Below are positions 8,377 to 16,018 of a DNA stretch of 64,000 nt, piece by piece. Every line of letters starts with the position of its first letter. Position 1 is the first letter of the stretch. Made by a program: the position numbers and the translations under genes. The stretch covers positions 1-64,000 of the forward strand of contig NZ_JAPWHB010000007.1 of the NCBI RefSeq assembly GCF_027214025.1, in the 5' to 3' direction. The DNA comes from Parahoeflea alexandrii. Lineage in GTDB: Bacteria; Pseudomonadota; Alphaproteobacteria; Rhizobiales; Rhizobiaceae. The notes beneath the pieces are model-generated. The model ran no database searches, had not been told where the DNA came from, and was given only the letters and a program-made list of their open reading frames with translations.

Positions 8377-9111
8377 TCAGTTCGTGATCGCGTTCAGCGC
8401 GATCCGGAAGAGTTGGCCTTCACCGCGATCGAGCGCTTCGGCGCCGAGTTTCTCCTGGCTCAATGCATCGACGGTGCCGTAGCACATGGTGGCGACAGCG
8501 ACGCCGAGATCCTGTCCGGCGGCAAGCAGGGCAGAGGTCTCCATGTCGAGCGCCATCACGCCGCGGCCGTTCATCTCCTTGCGCATCTCGTCCGCCCGGG
8601 CAGATCCCTTTGCGTCGATCCCGAACATGTCGCGATAAAAGGCGTCATAGGTGGCGTAGAGGCCGCGATGGGAGGTTTCCTCGGCCGCGGCGGAGGCCTG
8701 CATGAGCGCCGTAACGAGAGCCGGGTCCGCCGCCACCATCTCGCCCGCCGGAACGCCATAGGCAGGCGACGTTCCGTCGAAGCCGATGGCGGACTCGGAG
8801 ATCAGGAACTCGCCGCCAGTCGAGGGCGGGAAATACATTGCCGTGCCGATGCGGACGAAGCGCGTGATACCGAGGTCGGCGAATTCGTGCAGAACGATGG
8901 TCGCGATAGGCGCGCCCATTCCGAAGGCGACAATGCTCACCCGCTTGCCGTTCCAGGTGCCGGTGACGGTCTTCAGACCGCGCTTGACCGGCAGGAAGAC
9001 CGGCTCGTCCAGTAGAGCACCGATCCGCTCGACGCGGTCGGGATCGCCGACCAGGATGGCGCTGTCTCCGAGCTCTTCGGCGCTGTGACCCGAATACCAG
9101 GCTCGTTTCAT
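8377..9111 (-). CDS. Nucleoside phosphorylase (uridine phosphorylase/PNP-I family)
   Basis: 244 residues from the ATG at 9111 (MKRAWYSGHSAEEL); the frame extends further upstream but into the PfkB gene. The NP-I family marks are present: the phosphate-binding AILVGDPDRVERI near the start, FGMGAPIATIVLHE and RIGTAMYFPP in the middle, and ALDMETSALLAAG near the end, where Met and Glu bind ribose. The enzyme should cleave a nucleoside with phosphate to a free base and pentose-1-phosphate in the cytoplasm. It overlaps the kinase gene by four bases. Confidence 0.9.
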   Translation of the reverse strand: MKRAWYSGHSAEELGDSAILVGDPDRVERIGALLDEPVFLPVKRGLKTVTGTWNGKRVSIVAFGMGAPIATIVLHEFADLGITRFVRIGTAMYFPPSTGGEFLISESAIGFDGTSPAYGVPAGEMVAADPALVTALMQASAAAEETSHRGLYATYDAFYRDMFGIDAKGSARADEMRKEMNGRGVMALDMETSALLAAGQDLGVAVATMCYGTVDALSQEKLGAEALDRGEGQLFRIALNAITN

Positions 9112-9944
9112 GATGAATGTCTCCTTTTGCGATCCGCAAGCAGTGCGGCCGCGGCCTTGATTCCGGCACGGGCCGCCGTCACCGGGTCGGCCCCGGTCAT
9201 TTCCGCTGCGATGTAGCCGCCGGCAAAACTGTCGCCCGCGCCCGTGGTGTCGGTGATTTCTATCGGCTCGACGCGCAATTCCTGCGCCTGTCCCGCAGCG
9301 GTCACGATGACGCACTCGCTGCCGCGTGTTTCGACCAGCACGGCGCCCGTCTCGCCGATCAGGGAGCGCTCCGAGGCCGAGTGGAAGATGACATCCGCCC
9401 GCTTTGCCAATTGTCGGCGAAGGTCGGGCGGGAAGGCATCGGGGTCGTTCTTCACGGCCCAGTAAAGCCGGGCCTGAGCCGGACAGAGCGCAACAATCTC
9501 GTCCATCAGCTGATGCGGGCCTACCGAAACGCAGAGATGGCTAGCCGATGCAATGAGATCCTTCTGTTCCTGGCTGAGAGTCTCGGCACGGCCCAGCGCC
9601 GGATCGTAGAGGCACATGCAGGACCCATCCGACTGGTAGACGAGGAGCGCGGTCGGCGAACGCGGGCTATCGACGATGCCGATGCCTCCCGTGCCGATGC
9701 CCTGGGCCTCGAGCTTGGCAACGAAACCCTCGCCCTCGGGGCCCTTCCCGACCCACATTACCGGGATGGCCTGCTGGCCGGCGCGGACGGCCGCGCCCGA
9801 GATATAGGTCGGGCAGCCGCCTGCGCGTGGCCACGCCAGCGGATCACGGGCCGCGATCAGCGTGGTGGTATCGCCCAACGCATGACCGTCGAGCCCGACC
9901 GCAAAGTCGAGGCTGGCATACCCGGTGACCACCAGACGGTTCAT
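9108..9944 (-). CDS. PfkB-family carbohydrate kinase
   Basis: 278 residues of the ribokinase/PfkB superfamily. The C-terminal signature DTTGAGDSFAGGYIAAEM contains the catalytic Asp and the anion hole, and the N-terminal GYASLDFAVG and GGCPTYISGAAVRAG fit the sugar-binding part. It transfers phosphate from ATP to a sugar or nucleoside. Stops and starts overlap by four bases on both sides. In this operon the likely substrate is the pentose or a modified nucleoside; the exact one cannot be read from sequence. Confidence 0.9.
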   Translation of the reverse strand: MNRLVVTGYASLDFAVGLDGHALGDTTTLIAARDPLAWPRAGGCPTYISGAAVRAGQQAIPVMWVGKGPEGEGFVAKLEAQGIGTGGIGIVDSPRSPTALLVYQSDGSCMCLYDPALGRAETLSQEQKDLIASASHLCVSVGPHQLMDEIVALCPAQARLYWAVKNDPDAFPPDLRRQLAKRADVIFHSASERSLIGETGAVLVETRGSECVIVTAAGQAQELRVEPIEITDTTGAGDSFAGGYIAAEMTGADPVTAARAGIKAAAALLADRKRRHSS

Positions 9945-10498
9945 GCCAGAAGGCCTTTACCGGTTTCCAGATCCACCACCTTGCCGATGTAGCGGTCGAT
10001 GTCCTCAAGCGAGGCCTCGCCAAGATTGGGCCGGTTGGTGTTGACGGCCTGCGCCACGACGTTGACTTCGAAGCCGTTGGCAAAGGCATCGGTTGCCGTC
10101 GCCCTGACGCAGACATTGGTCTTGACCCCGCAGATCACCACGCGCTTGACCCCCTGTTCGTGGAGGAACAGCGCCAGTTCGGTGGCGAAGAACGCCGAAT
10201 AGCGCCGCTTGGTGATAATGATTTCCTTTGCCCGGCCTTTCGGTCCAAAGCCCTCGAAGAACTCCGCATTGAACCCGCCCGTCACGCAATGCACCGGAAG
10301 CCGAGGCTGCTCGTAATCGGCAAAGCCTTCACGGTGCCGGTCGCAGACGTGGACGATGATCGCAGCGCCCTCGTCCGCGGCCTGAATGAGTGCGCGGACC
10401 GGCTCGATGACATCGGGTGCGGCGGGATAGAAGTTTTCGCCTTCGGGGTGCAGGAACGAATTCTGCATGTCGATGACGATCAGTGCGGTATTGGTCAT
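9941..10498 (-). CDS. Isochorismatase-family cysteine hydrolase
   Basis: 185 residues with the cysteine-hydrolase triad pattern: Asp in LIVIDMQNSFL, Lys in IIITKRRYSAF and the nucleophile Cys in VICGVKTNVCVRATATDAF, preceded by the usual cis-peptide. Relatives include nicotinamidase, ureidoacrylate amidohydrolase and N-carbamoyl hydrolases. Together with a nucleoside phosphorylase it could hydrolyse an amide bond in the freed base or an opened ring. It overlaps the permease gene by four bases. Confidence 0.9.
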   Translation of the reverse strand: MTNTALIVIDMQNSFLHPEGENFYPAAPDVIEPVRALIQAADEGAAIIVHVCDRHREGFADYEQPRLPVHCVTGGFNAEFFEGFGPKGRAKEIIITKRRYSAFFATELALFLHEQGVKRVVICGVKTNVCVRATATDAFANGFEVNVVAQAVNTNRPNLGEASLEDIDRYIGKVVDLETGKGLLA

Positions 10499-11382
10499 TG
10501 TGTTCTCCTGAGGCTGCGCATCTGGGAGACGACCAATGCGACCAGCACCATTAGATAGGGAAGTGCACCGATCAGGCGGGGCGGAAGCCCGACGGTCTGC
10601 ATGCGGATCTGTGCTGCATCGAGCAAGCCGAACAGAAGACAGGCAGCGGCGGTCTGCCAGGGCCGGTCACGTCCGAAGTAGAAGGCTGCAAGAGCGATAA
10701 AGCCGCGCCCTGCGGTCAGGCCCTCGTTGAAGATGCCGATCGAGGCCAGCGCCAGTTGCGCGCCGGCGAGGCCGGCAAAGAAGCCAGCGAAAGCCGTCGA
10801 GGCTTCCTGCAACAGCTTGGGCTTGAGCCCGACAGAGCGCATCACCGGTGCGGCATTGCCCGTTGCCCGAATCCAGAGGCCGAAGCGGGTCGCGCTGAGC
10901 AGGAAGGGCAGCACCGCGATCGCCACCACCGCGAGAATGGTCAGCGGATCGAGGTTGGCCAGCAACTGGCCCACCAGCGGCACGCTTTCTACAGACTGCG
11001 GAAACACGTGCGGCAGCAGTGCCACATCCGGCAGGCGCAACGTGCCCGACGATCCGTAGGCATAGCTCATCAGGAAGCCGATCGCACCCGCGGCGAGCAC
11101 GTTCAGCCCGAGCCCCGCCGTGATCATGTTCGCGCCAAGCCGGGTGATCGTCAGCGAGAAGCACCAGCCGATGAGAGTGCTTGCCAGTGCCGCGGCCAGT
11201 GTCGCTGCAAGCCAGCTTCCGGTGGCCGCCGAGATGACGATCGCGACGAAGGCGCCGCTCAGCATCTTGCCTTCGAGAGCAATGTTGACGATGCCCGCCT
11301 GCCTGTTCACCAGGCCGCCGATTGCCGCAAGCAGGATGGGGGTCGTGAGCACCACACCCGAAGCAAGAATCTGCTCGATCAT
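10495..11382 (-). CDS. ABC transporter permease, nucleoside/BMP type
   Basis: 295 residues from the ATG at 11382, which overlaps the stop of the first permease by four bases; the longer open frame upstream is inside that gene. About eight hydrophobic segments, starting ILASGVVLTTPILLAAIGGL, and the family sequence RQAGIVNIALEGKML near residue 30, as in the second permease of BMP-dependent nucleoside importers. It forms the inner-membrane channel with the neighbouring permease. Confidence 0.92.
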   Translation of the reverse strand: MIEQILASGVVLTTPILLAAIGGLVNRQAGIVNIALEGKMLSGAFVAIVISAATGSWLAATLAAALASTLIGWCFSLTITRLGANMITAGLGLNVLAAGAIGFLMSYAYGSSGTLRLPDVALLPHVFPQSVESVPLVGQLLANLDPLTILAVVAIAVLPFLLSATRFGLWIRATGNAAPVMRSVGLKPKLLQEASTAFAGFFAGLAGAQLALASIGIFNEGLTAGRGFIALAAFYFGRDRPWQTAAACLLFGLLDAAQIRMQTVGLPPRLIGALPYLMVLVALVVSQMRSLRRTQ

Positions 11383-12407
11383 GCTTTTGCCCTCCGGCGG
11401 ATGCTGATGCGGCCCAGTTCGATGACCGCGAAGATCATGACGATACCCTGAATGATGTTCACCAGATCCAGCGGGATATCGGAGAACAGCTGGATGGTGG
11501 TTCCGGCCGAGGCGAGTGCGCCGAAGAGTATGGCTCCAATCAGCATACCGAGCGGCGAATTGTGGGCGAGCAGGGCCACGGCCATGCCGGTGAAGCCGTA
11601 GCCGGCGGAGAACCCGTCGGTGAAACGGTACAGTTGCCCGAGCCCGTGCGCGGCGCCGCCCAGACCTCCAACTACACCGGAGAGCACCATGGCCAGAATG
11701 ATTGTCCGCTGAACCGAGACACCGACCATGCGGGAGAACCGTCGGTTCAACCCGACCCAGGCGCCTTCGAGACCGGCAGGCGTGCGGCGGGTCCAGAAGG
11801 CATAGGCAGCGAGCAACGCGATTGCCAGCAGGAAACCACTGTGCAGGGTGGCCGGTGGCATCAGCCGCGACAACTCCGCCGCCTCGTGCACCGGAGGCGT
11901 GACATTGTTGCCGGATTGCCGTGAAAGAAACGGACCGTTGACGAGGTAGCCGGTGATCGCAACGGCAATGAAATTCAGCATGAGGGTGGACACGACTTCG
12001 TCGACTTCCAGTCTGGCCAGCAACCAGCCCGGGACAAACAGCCATGCCGCCCCAAACACGCTACCGATTGCCAGGCAGAGCGGAGCCAAGGCCCAGCCAA
12101 GTTCGGCGGGCAGGCTGAACCCCGCCACGACAGCCGCCAGACCGCCGATGAGAAAGGCTCCGTCGACGCCGACATTGAACACGCCTGCCCGAAAACAGAT
12201 CGCGGTGGCGACCGCGGTGAACAGAAGCGGCGTTGCGGCCGAGAGCGTCGAGGCCAGGCGCCGCGGCGATCCGAATCCCTCGGTCAGCATAAGCGAGAAC
12301 GTATCCAGCGGACTTTCGCCGATCGCCAAGAGCACAAGCGCGCTGACCGACAGCGCGATCAGCAGGGGGACGGCAAAGCCCAGCCCCCGGTCCATCCAGT
12401 TGCTCAT
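11379..12407 (-). CDS. ABC transporter permease, nucleoside/BMP type
   Basis: 342 residues with about ten membrane segments. It has the first-permease features of nucleoside importers, including FRAGVFNVGVDGAFLIGGLA (around residue 70) and a cytoplasmic coupling region further on. It pairs with the downstream permease and the two-domain ATPase upstream. Both its ends overlap neighbours by four bases, which ties all membrane parts to the same transcript. Confidence 0.92.
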   Translation of the reverse strand: MSNWMDRGLGFAVPLLIALSVSALVLLAIGESPLDTFSLMLTEGFGSPRRLASTLSAATPLLFTAVATAICFRAGVFNVGVDGAFLIGGLAAVVAGFSLPAELGWALAPLCLAIGSVFGAAWLFVPGWLLARLEVDEVVSTLMLNFIAVAITGYLVNGPFLSRQSGNNVTPPVHEAAELSRLMPPATLHSGFLLAIALLAAYAFWTRRTPAGLEGAWVGLNRRFSRMVGVSVQRTIILAMVLSGVVGGLGGAAHGLGQLYRFTDGFSAGYGFTGMAVALLAHNSPLGMLIGAILFGALASAGTTIQLFSDIPLDLVNIIQGIVMIFAVIELGRISIRRRAKA

Positions 12408-13930
12408 GCGCCCGCGCCTTCCATGACCATGAGGCGGCCGATCTCGCGCCGGTCGGCATCTGCCCCAAGAGTTCCGACAATCCGGCCTCGCACCATCACC
12501 ATGATCCGATCGGACAGCACCTGCAATTCGTCGAGTTCTTCGGACACGAGGAGCACCGCTCCGCCGGCATCGCGAAAATCCCGCAGGATGCCGTGAATGG
12601 CGGCGATGCCGTTCAGATCCACCCCGCGGGTGGGTTGCGATACGAGGAGCAATTGCGGTGAAACCGCAATCTCGCGGGCGAAGACCACGCGCTGCTGGTT
12701 TCCACCCGAAAGGCTGCCGACACGATCATGCAGCGCTCCGTATTTGACCGACAGCCGGCTCAACCTTTCAAGCGCGACCCTCTTCATAGCGCTGCGCTCG
12801 AGCCAGAGTCCGTTCGAGATCGGGCGTGAGCGGTGCGACCCGGCGATTGTGTTTTCCTCGATCGACGCTTCGATCGCCAGCCCCTCCTGCCGCCGGTCGG
12901 GACTGACATATCCGATCCCGGCCGCACGGCGGCGGTCGGCGCCGAGCCCCGAAAGGTCGACGCCCGCCAGTTCAACCCGGCCGATGCTTCGCCGCAGGCC
13001 CGACAAAGCTTCCATCAGCTCGATCTGGCCGTTGCCGGCAACACCGGCGAGGCCAACGATCTCGCCCGCATGGACAGAAAACGAGATGTCGTAGAGCGGA
13101 TGGGATTTCTCGACAGTCGCGGCCGACAGCCCGGTGACCTCGAGAACCGCCTTGCCGGGCGTTCCGCGCTTCACCTCGTCAGTGACCGGCTTTGCCCCGT
13201 CGACGATATGGGAGGCAATCTCCTCGCCTGTCGTCTCGGCAATGGCCGCGCTGAAGGCGATCTTGCCTTGCCGGATCACCGTCACCCGGTCGGCAAGCGA
13301 CATGACTTCGCCGATCTTGTGACTGATGAACAGGATCGCGGTGCCGTCCTCGCGGATTCTGCGAACGAGATCAAAAAGCTCGTTGACCTGTTGAGGCGCC
13401 AACACTGCGGTCGGTTCATCCAGGATCAGCACCCGGGTGCCGCGGCGAAGCAGCCGGATGATTTCGACGAATTGCTGGATGTGGACCGGAGCGGCGCCCG
13501 CGCGCCGGTGCCAGTCCACCTCGATGCCGATGCGCTCGGCCAGTTCCCGGCCTTGCGCCTCGGCCGATTTCCAGTCGATCAAGGCAAGCGCGCCACGCCC
13601 CCACCGCACGGGTTCGTCGCCGAGAACGAGGTTCTCGAGAAGGCTCAGATCCGGCGCGAGCATGAATTCCTGATGCACCATGCCGATGCCTTCGGCCAGC
13701 GCATCCGCTGGGCCGCCGAAGCTCACATCGCGGTCCATCACCGTGACGTGGCCGCTGTCCGGACGCTCGATGCCCTGCAGCACGCGCATGAGCGTCGATT
13801 TTCCGGCACCGTTTTCGCCAACGACGGCATGAATCTCGCCCGGTCCGACCGACAGTGAGATGCCCTGATTGGCCAATACCGGTCCGTAACTCTTGCGAAT
13901 ATCGGTGGCGCCGAGCGCAATCGTTGTCAT
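12404..13930 (-). CDS. ABC transporter ATP-binding protein with two nucleotide-binding domains
   Basis: 508 residues. The first ATPase domain has Walker A GENGAGKSTLMRVL and Walker B VLILDEPTAVL. The second has a degenerate Walker A (GVAGNGQIELMEALSG) but a good signature LSGGNQQRVVFAREI. This two-domain form is typical of sugar and nucleoside importers (RbsA, YufO type). It powers uptake through the two adjacent permeases. A 26-bp hairpin separates it from the binding-protein gene. Confidence 0.93.
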   Translation of the reverse strand: MTTIALGATDIRKSYGPVLANQGISLSVGPGEIHAVVGENGAGKSTLMRVLQGIERPDSGHVTVMDRDVSFGGPADALAEGIGMVHQEFMLAPDLSLLENLVLGDEPVRWGRGALALIDWKSAEAQGRELAERIGIEVDWHRRAGAAPVHIQQFVEIIRLLRRGTRVLILDEPTAVLAPQQVNELFDLVRRIREDGTAILFISHKIGEVMSLADRVTVIRQGKIAFSAAIAETTGEEIASHIVDGAKPVTDEVKRGTPGKAVLEVTGLSAATVEKSHPLYDISFSVHAGEIVGLAGVAGNGQIELMEALSGLRRSIGRVELAGVDLSGLGADRRRAAGIGYVSPDRRQEGLAIEASIEENTIAGSHRSRPISNGLWLERSAMKRVALERLSRLSVKYGALHDRVGSLSGGNQQRVVFAREIAVSPQLLLVSQPTRGVDLNGIAAIHGILRDFRDAGGAVLLVSEELDELQVLSDRIMVMVRGRIVGTLGADADRREIGRLMVMEGAGA

Positions 13931-13958
13931 GACATACTCACAGTAACCGAATTCGGGT

Positions 13959-13984
13959 GCGGCGGGCCTGACGCAGCCCGCCGC
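13959..13984 (-). promoter_or_regulatory. GC-rich intercistronic hairpin between BMP and ABC ATPase genes
   Basis: A perfect nine-base-pair stem, GCGGCGGGC with GCCCGCCGC, and an eight-base loop lie between the binding-protein stop and the ATPase start. There is no T-run, so it is more likely an mRNA-stabilising or partial-termination element than a full terminator. It would favour high expression of the binding protein relative to the rest of the operon. Confidence 0.65.
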
Positions 13985-14018
13985 GTTGAGCAGAATAGTC
14001 TGCCGGGGAAGCCTGTTG

Positions 14019-15041
14019 TTACTTGTAGAAGTCCGGGTAGCCCTGAGAGGAGACGTCCCAGACCTCGATATCGCCTGAGATGATGCCGGCCTTGGCAGCT
14101 TCGACGGCCTCGAGATACTCGGCCGGGATGATGTCCTTGGTGAACTCCATCTCGGTCAAGCCAACGCCGTTTTCGGGCAAGCCGAAGGTCAGGGTCTGTC
14201 CGCCAGGGAACTTGTCAGCGGCATAGGCCTTGATCAGCTCTTCGGTCGCGACATCCACGCGCTTGATCATAGAGGTGAGCACGTGGCCCGGCGCGAGACC
14301 GTCCTGGTTGGTATCGACCCCGATCGCGTAGTGACCGGAGGCCTCCGCGGCAGCGATCACGCCGAGGCCGGTGCCGCCTGCCACATGGTAGACAATGTCG
14401 GCGCCGCTTTCGAACATGGCATTGGCCATCTGCTCGCCCTTGGTCGGATCACCGAAGCTCTCGGAATAGCCGACCTTGACCTCTATATCCGGATTGACGG
14501 ACCGCGCGCCCTGAATGAAGCCCACCACGAACTTGTCGATACCGGGGCTCTTGACGGCCGGGATCACACCGAGGATCGCTTCTGGATTGATACCCTCGAT
14601 CCCTTCCGTCGTGGTCATCTTCGCGGCGAGCACACCTGCGAGATAGGAGCCCTGATGCTCGCCGAAGAGGACCGAAGCGATGTTGGCGCCCGGCCGGACC
14701 TGGTTGAAAATGGCCCAGGATGTGTCGGGGTAATCCGGAGCCAGCGCTTCCATCGGCTCGCCATGGGCATATTCGAGGCTGAGAACGAGGCCGAAATTCG
14801 AGTCCGCGGCGCGTCGCATGATTTCTTCGCCCTGCGCCACCACGTCGTTGGATTCGATCGCCCGCCCCTCGAGACCGGTTTCTGCGATTCCGGCTTCGAA
14901 ACCGGCATTGGCGGTGTCATTCCACGAGCCGTCCCCCAGCCCGCCCTGGGCCACGATCATGGCTACCGGCGCGTCGGCAGCAAGAGCCGGCACAGCAACA
15001 AGGGACAAGGCGACCCCTGCAAGAAGCTTCTTGAATGTCAT
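14019..15041 (-). CDS. BMP-family ABC transporter substrate-binding protein
   Basis: 340 residues from the ATG at 15041, which has AGGAGA six bases upstream; an earlier in-frame ATG has no ribosome-binding site. A cleavable signal peptide (KKLLAGVALSLVAVPALAA) precedes a mature domain starting APVAMIVAQGGLGDGSWND, the opening motif of the BMP/PnrA (nucleoside-binding) family, with SLEYAHGEPM and NQDGLAPGHVLTSM further on. It binds a nucleoside-like ligand in the periplasm and hands it to the permeases. Confidence 0.93.
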   Translation of the reverse strand: MTFKKLLAGVALSLVAVPALAADAPVAMIVAQGGLGDGSWNDTANAGFEAGIAETGLEGRAIESNDVVAQGEEIMRRAADSNFGLVLSLEYAHGEPMEALAPDYPDTSWAIFNQVRPGANIASVLFGEHQGSYLAGVLAAKMTTTEGIEGINPEAILGVIPAVKSPGIDKFVVGFIQGARSVNPDIEVKVGYSESFGDPTKGEQMANAMFESGADIVYHVAGGTGLGVIAAAEASGHYAIGVDTNQDGLAPGHVLTSMIKRVDVATEELIKAYAADKFPGGQTLTFGLPENGVGLTEMEFTKDIIPAEYLEAVEAAKAGIISGDIEVWDVSSQGYPDFYK

Positions 15042-15060
15042 TCCAGTTCTCCTTTTTGGT

Positions 15061-15858
15061 CTAATTCTTTGCATTGCCGGCATTGTCGGGGACAATGCGG
15101 AGCCGGTGCGGCACCTCGTGCGCGGAGCCGCGCACCAGTTCCAGATCGTAGGTGTAGGAGGCGGCCTGATAGACCGCTTCTGCGGCCTCGATCAGTTGTC
15201 CCTGATGGTCGTAGCTCTGCCTTATCACCACCATCAACGCCGCCGGGCAACGGATGTTGAGCAGTTGAGCCTCATTCTCGGTCGCAAGCCGTGCGGAGAC
15301 GTGTTCTGCGCCGCGGCCAATGGCGATCCCCGCTTCCTCGAAAGCAGCATAGAGTGACGCATCTCCCTTGAGCAGTTGGCCAAGTTTTTCGGCTGAAAGC
15401 TGGTCAAGAATGCGCTCGGGAATGAAAGACCGGTGGATCGAGGTCGCCATGCCGTCGACATAGCGGAGGCGGGCGAGAAGCATGGACGGCTCGTGCGACC
15501 CATAGGCGCGTGCCTCTTCCCGCTCCGCGCGACCGTAGGAAAGAACCTTCTGGGAGGAGGTGCGACCCTGCTCGGAAACGGTCTCCGTAAACGACATCAG
15601 ACGCGAAGACCTGCGGTGCAGCGCCGGAAGTGCGACGAAACTGCCGGCCCCCTGGCGCTTGATGACGATGCCTTCGGTGACGAGCATGTCGATCGCCTTG
15701 ACCACCGTACCGCGGCTTAGCCCGAACCGCTTGGCGAGCTCCGCTTCGGTCGGCAGTTGCGCGCCCGGGGGATATTCCCCCGCCGTGATTGCCTCCCGGA
15801 GAGCCTCGGAGACGATCCGGTAACGGGGATTGGAAACCATCTGTTTGTCGTTTGCCAT
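15061..15858 (-). CDS. GntR-family regulator with UTRA domain
   Basis: 265 residues. The N-terminal winged helix-turn-helix is clear (LREAITAGEYPPGAQLPTEAELAKRF then LSRGTVVKAIDMLVTEG), followed by a UTRA ligand-sensing domain (about 100-250). It is transcribed first, 19 bases ahead of the BMP gene, so it is probably the local repressor that senses the imported compound or a product. Met7 is a possible alternative start. Promoter-like boxes lie directly upstream (see 15865-15893). Confidence 0.9.
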   Translation of the reverse strand: MANDKQMVSNPRYRIVSEALREAITAGEYPPGAQLPTEAELAKRFGLSRGTVVKAIDMLVTEGIVIKRQGAGSFVALPALHRRSSRLMSFTETVSEQGRTSSQKVLSYGRAEREEARAYGSHEPSMLLARLRYVDGMATSIHRSFIPERILDQLSAEKLGQLLKGDASLYAAFEEAGIAIGRGAEHVSARLATENEAQLLNIRCPAALMVVIRQSYDHQGQLIEAAEAVYQAASYTYDLELVRGSAHEVPHRLRIVPDNAGNAKN

Positions 15859-15864
15859 GCCGAG

Positions 15865-15893
15865 ACTATCGGCATGAAAATTTGATTAGTCAA
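15865..15893 (-). promoter_or_regulatory. Candidate sigma-70 promoter of the gntR-BMP operon
   Basis: On the minus strand, TTGACT (15893-15888) is separated by 17 bases from GATAGT (15870-15865). The -10 box ends only six bases before the ATG at 15858, so the transcript would be almost leaderless, or else translation starts at Met7. The call rests on box similarity only. Confidence 0.4.
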
Positions 15894-16018
15894 GTTGTCG
15901 TTTTGAGAAATTTGACTGTTCATAAATTTCCCGAGTTGGGAACGAATCGTGCGGAACATTGTTTCAGGAGCAAACAAAATATGTTGACATAAAATCTAAG
16001 GTACGTACTTATTTTGCA

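Noticed and set aside
7264-9015. Plus-strand open frame of 583 codons
   Set aside because: It lies across the aldehyde dehydrogenase, SIS and phosphorylase genes on the other strand, which have family motifs. Its composition is rich in Arg, His and Gly and has no motif.
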